A stretch of 64,000 bases of DNA from Chlorobiota bacterium. GTDB taxonomy: Bacteria > Bacteroidota > Ignavibacteria > Tepidaquicellales > OLB5. This document shows, one piece after another, positions 61,272-64,000 of this stretch. Made by a program: the position numbers and the translations under genes. The stretch covers positions 1 through 64,000 of the forward strand of contig JAKEEM010000055.1 in assembly GCA_022616535.1 (NCBI GenBank), written 5' to 3'. A model generated the notes under the pieces. It was not told the DNA's origin. It made no database searches and saw only the letters and a list, made by a program, of their open reading frames with translations. The stretch's first letter is position 1; every line of letters begins with the position of its first letter.

Positions 61272-62507
61272 TTACTCATACCTCAATGCATCAATCGGAT
61301 TAAGCTTTGCAGCTTTGAAAGCAGGGTATGTGCCGAATGCGATGCCGATTACAGAACAGACAATCAGCCCAATGATAACCCAGTCGTAAGGTATTGAAAC
61401 AGGGCTGCTTAGCATGGCTCCGAGCATATTACCCGCACCAATTCCAAGCCCTATTCCAATGACTCCGCCAATTTCGCAAAGTAAAATCGCTTCGAACAAA
61501 AATTGGGTTAAAATATTGCTCCGTTTGGCTCCGATAGCCATTCTGATACCGATTTCCTTTGTCCTTTCGGTCACAGTGACAAGCATAATGTTCATAATAC
61601 CAACTCCAGCGGCGATTAATGCAATAAACGATATTACACCGGCTCCATATTTAAAATATATAGTGAAAGTGTTTGCTTCGCGGATTAATGATTCATTTGA
61701 CCATATGTCAAAATCATTCTCTTCGCCGGGGGCGACTTTCCTTATCACTCTCATTAATCCAATGACTTCTTCCATTGTTTCATCAAGCTGGGCTTTGTTT
61801 GATGCTGTAACAGTTATGTTTATGGAGCGGTCGCGCCTTGAACCATAAATTTCATCCATGGTGTAAAGCGGAACGAGAACAAGAGCATCCTGACTTTGCC
61901 CGAGACTTTCGCCCTTTGCTGTTAAAACTCCAATTACATTGAAGCGATTGCCGTCAATTTCGATTTCTTTATCCAACGGTGAACTAAATGGAAATAACCT
62001 GTCTACAAGCTCCATACCGACTACAGCGATATGTCGGGTTGATTTCACGTCATCTTCTGTAAAGAATCTGCCTTCCGAAAGCGTGTGATTGTTTGCCGGA
62101 AGAAACTCAGTAGTTACCCCCGCCATTTGGAAATTAGGATTGGTTTGTTCCTTGCCGTGCTTAATTGTTTTGCCGCCTGACCAGTCTTCAAGTCCGATGT
62201 AAATAGGCAAATTTGCGAGTTCTTTTAGTCTGTATCCCTGCTCTATGGTAATGGGTTTACGCTTCTCGTATTTTCTCCATCTGCCCGGCCCCGATACAAA
62301 TGTTGCAGGCCATTTCTGAACCTGAAATGTATTTGAGCCAAGCTGGCTTAAGCCGCTGTCTATTCCTTTTTGAAGGGCATCTAGAAGTGTCATTACTCCG
62401 ATTATTGAAAACACACCGATAACAATACCCAATAAAGTAAGAGATGCCCTGAGCTTATTGCCGCGTATTGAGCTTAATGCCGATATGAATGCTTCTTTTA
62501 GGTTCAA
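61272..62507 (-). CDS. ABC transporter permease, MacB type
   Basis: 411 residues. N-terminal helix (about 18-40, LTLLGIVIGVFSIIGVMTLL), a MacB periplasmic core (about 55-270) with ITIEQGYRL and VGMELVDRLFP, and three C-terminal helices with the FtsX signature TKEIGIRMAIGAKR. Starts at TTG 62507. The ATPase and membrane-fusion genes are not in the window. A second permease of the same type begins at 63061. Confidence 0.9.
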   Translation of the reverse strand: MNLKEAFISALSSIRGNKLRASLTLLGIVIGVFSIIGVMTLLDALQKGIDSGLSQLGSNTFQVQKWPATFVSGPGRWRKYEKRKPITIEQGYRLKELANLPIYIGLEDWSGGKTIKHGKEQTNPNFQMAGVTTEFLPANNHTLSEGRFFTEDDVKSTRHIAVVGMELVDRLFPFSSPLDKEIEIDGNRFNVIGVLTAKGESLGQSQDALVLVPLYTMDEIYGSRRDRSINITVTASNKAQLDETMEEVIGLMRVIRKVAPGEENDFDIWSNESLIREANTFTIYFKYGAGVISFIALIAAGVGIMNIMLVTVTERTKEIGIRMAIGAKRSNILTQFLFEAILLCEIGGVIGIGLGIGAGNMLGAMLSSPVSIPYDWVIIGLIVCSVIGIAFGTYPAFKAAKLNPIDALRYE

Positions 62508-62644
62508 CTTATGTTCTTATTTCGAAGAATTTTTCTGATACTTCTTTTGCGTGTATCTGTAGTTTTATTTTTTTTCTTAGAAACCGTTTTTCTTTTTCTT
62601 CTGATTAAAAGCAGAGCTGTTGCTGTTGATTTTATTACTGGCAT
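62504..62644 (-). CDS. Possible small basic protein
   Basis: 46 codons, highly Lys/Arg-rich after a short hydrophobic start (TATALLLIRRKRK). Its TGA overlaps the permease TTG (TTGA), as in coupled genes. No family recognised; low-complexity A-rich DNA can give such a frame by chance. Confidence 0.25.
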   Translation of the reverse strand: MPVIKSTATALLLIRRKRKTVSKKKNKTTDTRKRSIRKILRNKNIS

Positions 62645-62648
62645 ATCG

Positions 62649-63068
62649 CTACTTTACATAATAATTTCTTTGAAAAATAAACTGGTCCGTCTCAAATTCA
62701 CAAAGATACTTGCCGATAGGATAGTCGCAGTCGACTGTTTTGCATTCTGACATTTCCCAGCGGACTCTGTAAACCCCCGGACTTAATGTCTGGTCATTAA
62801 TTAAATACATTATAGTTGCTCCTGTCGAATCAGAAATAAATAGCTTTAATGATGTCTTTAACGGAATGTCCAAATCAACTCTTATAATATTTTTCGTCTT
62901 TTCTTTATCTTTTTTAATTATAACATCGGAAATATTATATTCACGCGGAATTTCTTTTTTGGTTTTCCTTATTACAACATCGCTTGTATCAGTGTCAATT
63001 GTTTGTGAGTATAAATCCAAAGCAAGAAATAAAAGAACGGTTGTAAATACCCGTATCAGATTACTCAT
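62649..63068 (-). CDS. Exported protein of unknown function
   Basis: 139 residues. Signal peptide (RVFTTVLLFLALDLYSQ), then a charged Lys/Asp region and an FlgD-type Ig-like ending (LSPGVYRVRWE, then YLCEFETDQF). FlgD-like domains are often found at the ends of exported proteins in this phylum. Overlaps the permease at 63061 by eight bases. Confidence 0.7.
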   Translation of the reverse strand: MSNLIRVFTTVLLFLALDLYSQTIDTDTSDVVIRKTKKEIPREYNISDVIIKKDKEKTKNIIRVDLDIPLKTSLKLFISDSTGATIMYLINDQTLSPGVYRVRWEMSECKTVDCDYPIGKYLCEFETDQFIFQRNYYVK

Positions 63069-64000
63069 ATCTTAATGCATCAACCGGGTCAAGCTTTGAA
63101 GCAGTCCACGCAGGGAAAAATCCAGCAAATACACCTGCAAGTGCCGAAATAAACAAAGCCAGAACCACTACCCAAAGCGGCATGGCGGTAGGGAGGAGGA
63201 ATGCATCGATAATTAAGCTTAAGGGGAAAGCGATAAATAGTCCCACCATTCCCCCTACAATACATATAGTTATCGATTCAATTAAAAACTGAAGTAGTAT
63301 TGTTGGTCTTTTTGCACCTATTGCTTTTCGAATCCCGATTTCCTTTGTCCTTTCTTTCACAGAAACAAACATAATGTTTGCAATTCCTATGGAGCCAACA
63401 ACTAAGGAAAGCATTGTAATGGCTGTTCCTATTGTTTTGATTAAGCCCGTGAGCGATTCATAAGTCTGCTTGAATGCCTCCTGCTGGTTTACTCCAAAAT
63501 CATCCTTTCCGCCGACTGGGATTCGTCTTGCTCTTTTCATTACGGCGCGCACTTCTTCTTTAGTGTCATCAAGTGCATCGACACTGGGAGCCTTTACGTG
63601 TATTGTTAAAGAGCGTCTTGTTCCGAAGATTTTAAAATACTTCTTAATCGGAACAACGATTCTGTTATCTAAACTGAACAAGCCGAGCATACTGCCCATT
63701 TTATCGTAAACTCCGATAACTTTGAAATTATGTCCGTTTATTTGAATTACCTTTCCAAGCGGATTTATGTCATGAAAGAATGCATCTTTAATGTCGTAAC
63801 CGATTACGCAAACAGGCCATCCGCCATCGGACTCTCTTCGGGTAAAAAATCTTCCTTCCGCTACATCCAGACCCATTGTCCGCTGGTATTCATCCGTCGT
63901 TCCGAATACCGGAATCGATTCGCTTGAAAAATCCTGGTAAGTAACCGTAGTAACGTTGCCAACTGTCGGGCAAACGGACTCAGCTCCCTGCAGGTTACCC
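63061..64000 (-). CDS. ABC transporter permease, MacB type (truncated by window end)
   Basis: The frame continues to the right edge, so the N-terminal helix is missing. The visible part has the periplasmic core and the FtsX segment with TKEIGIRKAIGAKR and LIESITICIVGGMVG. Similar to the permease at 61272. Confidence 0.88.
   Translation of the reverse strand, partial: GNLQGAESVCPTVGNVTTVTYQDFSSESIPVFGTTDEYQRTMGLDVAEGRFFTRRESDGGWPVCVIGYDIKDAFFHDINPLGKVIQINGHNFKVIGVYDKMGSMLGLFSLDNRIVVPIKKYFKIFGTRRSLTIHVKAPSVDALDDTKEEVRAVMKRARRIPVGGKDDFGVNQQEAFKQTYESLTGLIKTIGTAITMLSLVVGSIGIANIMFVSVKERTKEIGIRKAIGAKRPTILLQFLIESITICIVGGMVGLFIAFPLSLIIDAFLLPTAMPLWVVVLALFISALAGVFAGFFPAWTASKLDPVDALRYE

Noticed and set aside
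62511..62750. 79-residue plus-strand frame between the permease genes
   Set aside because: Hydrophobic only because it is antisense to A-rich minus-strand DNA.

Overview
The window looks like part of a chromosome from the Ignavibacteria/Chlorobi side of the Bacteroidota. Three signs point there: a type IX secretion (Por) C-terminal sorting domain on the first protein; promoters of the TTG-N20-TAnnTTTG type (clearest before rplM, polA and the M23 peptidase gene); and AT-rich sequence with frequent TTG starts and weak ribosome-binding sites. The 2-hydroxyacyl-CoA-dehydratase-like pair and its activase suggest low-potential, probably anaerobic or facultative metabolism. The hpnC/D/E set makes squalene. 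The taxonomic call is inference.

Layout. 1-2.1 kb: end of a secreted beta-helix protein. 2.2-8.3 kb: ribosome and translation block rplM-rpsI-rpsB-tsf-pyrH-frr, then waaA and gmhA (lipopolysaccharide). 8.7-11.6 kb: polA. 11.6-13.9 kb: an untidy stretch with a small lipoprotein, an alpha/beta hydrolase, a broken isoprenylcysteine-methyltransferase-like gene, strong hairpins and a structured leader. 13.9-21.4 kb: M23 peptidase, bactofilin, kbl, LptF/G-type permease, SRP RNA, an oxidoreductase, hbd, and two frameshifted DinB-like genes. 21.58-27.56 kb: an integrated element in a tRNA-Arg(CCU) gene. 27.6-33.1 kb: SDR, LOG-type protein, yicC-gmk-rpoZ-coaBC and a family-4 uracil-DNA glycosylase. 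33.2-42.3 kb: a repeat cluster, dnaB, a DUF1460 protein, acpS, HAD, hisS, lgt, rpmH-rnpA-yidD-yidC. 42.3-51.6 kb: cupin, tmRNA, GNAT, queD-queE-queC, etfB-etfA, a bifunctional-nuclease-like protein, coaX, yjbQ and a GT-C glycosyltransferase. 51.6-64 kb, all minus strand: the activase/dehydratase pair, the squalene operon and a MacB-type permease cluster that runs off the window.

The most unusual region is the 5.9-kb element at 21.58-27.56 kb. It is bounded by 66-bp direct repeats of the 5' part of the tRNA gene. It encodes a tyrosine recombinase, a ribbon-helix-helix regulator, an unknown protein, and a compact 456-residue protein with family-A polymerase motifs (TGxR, D252, an R-x3-K-x3-F O-helix, HDS) and no exonuclease domains. 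The opposite strand carries two near-identical lipoproteins flanking a HEPN-like protein, plus two small membrane proteins. A promoter and a three-way-junction RNA fold lie near the right end. By analogy with pipolins, which are tRNA-integrated elements with a family-B polymerase, this could be a self-replicating element built around a family-A polymerase. That is inference.

Cautions. rnpA and both DinB-like genes are frameshifted by one base at or near homopolymers, so some indels may be assembly errors. Functions come from motifs and family resemblance read by eye; no database search was run.
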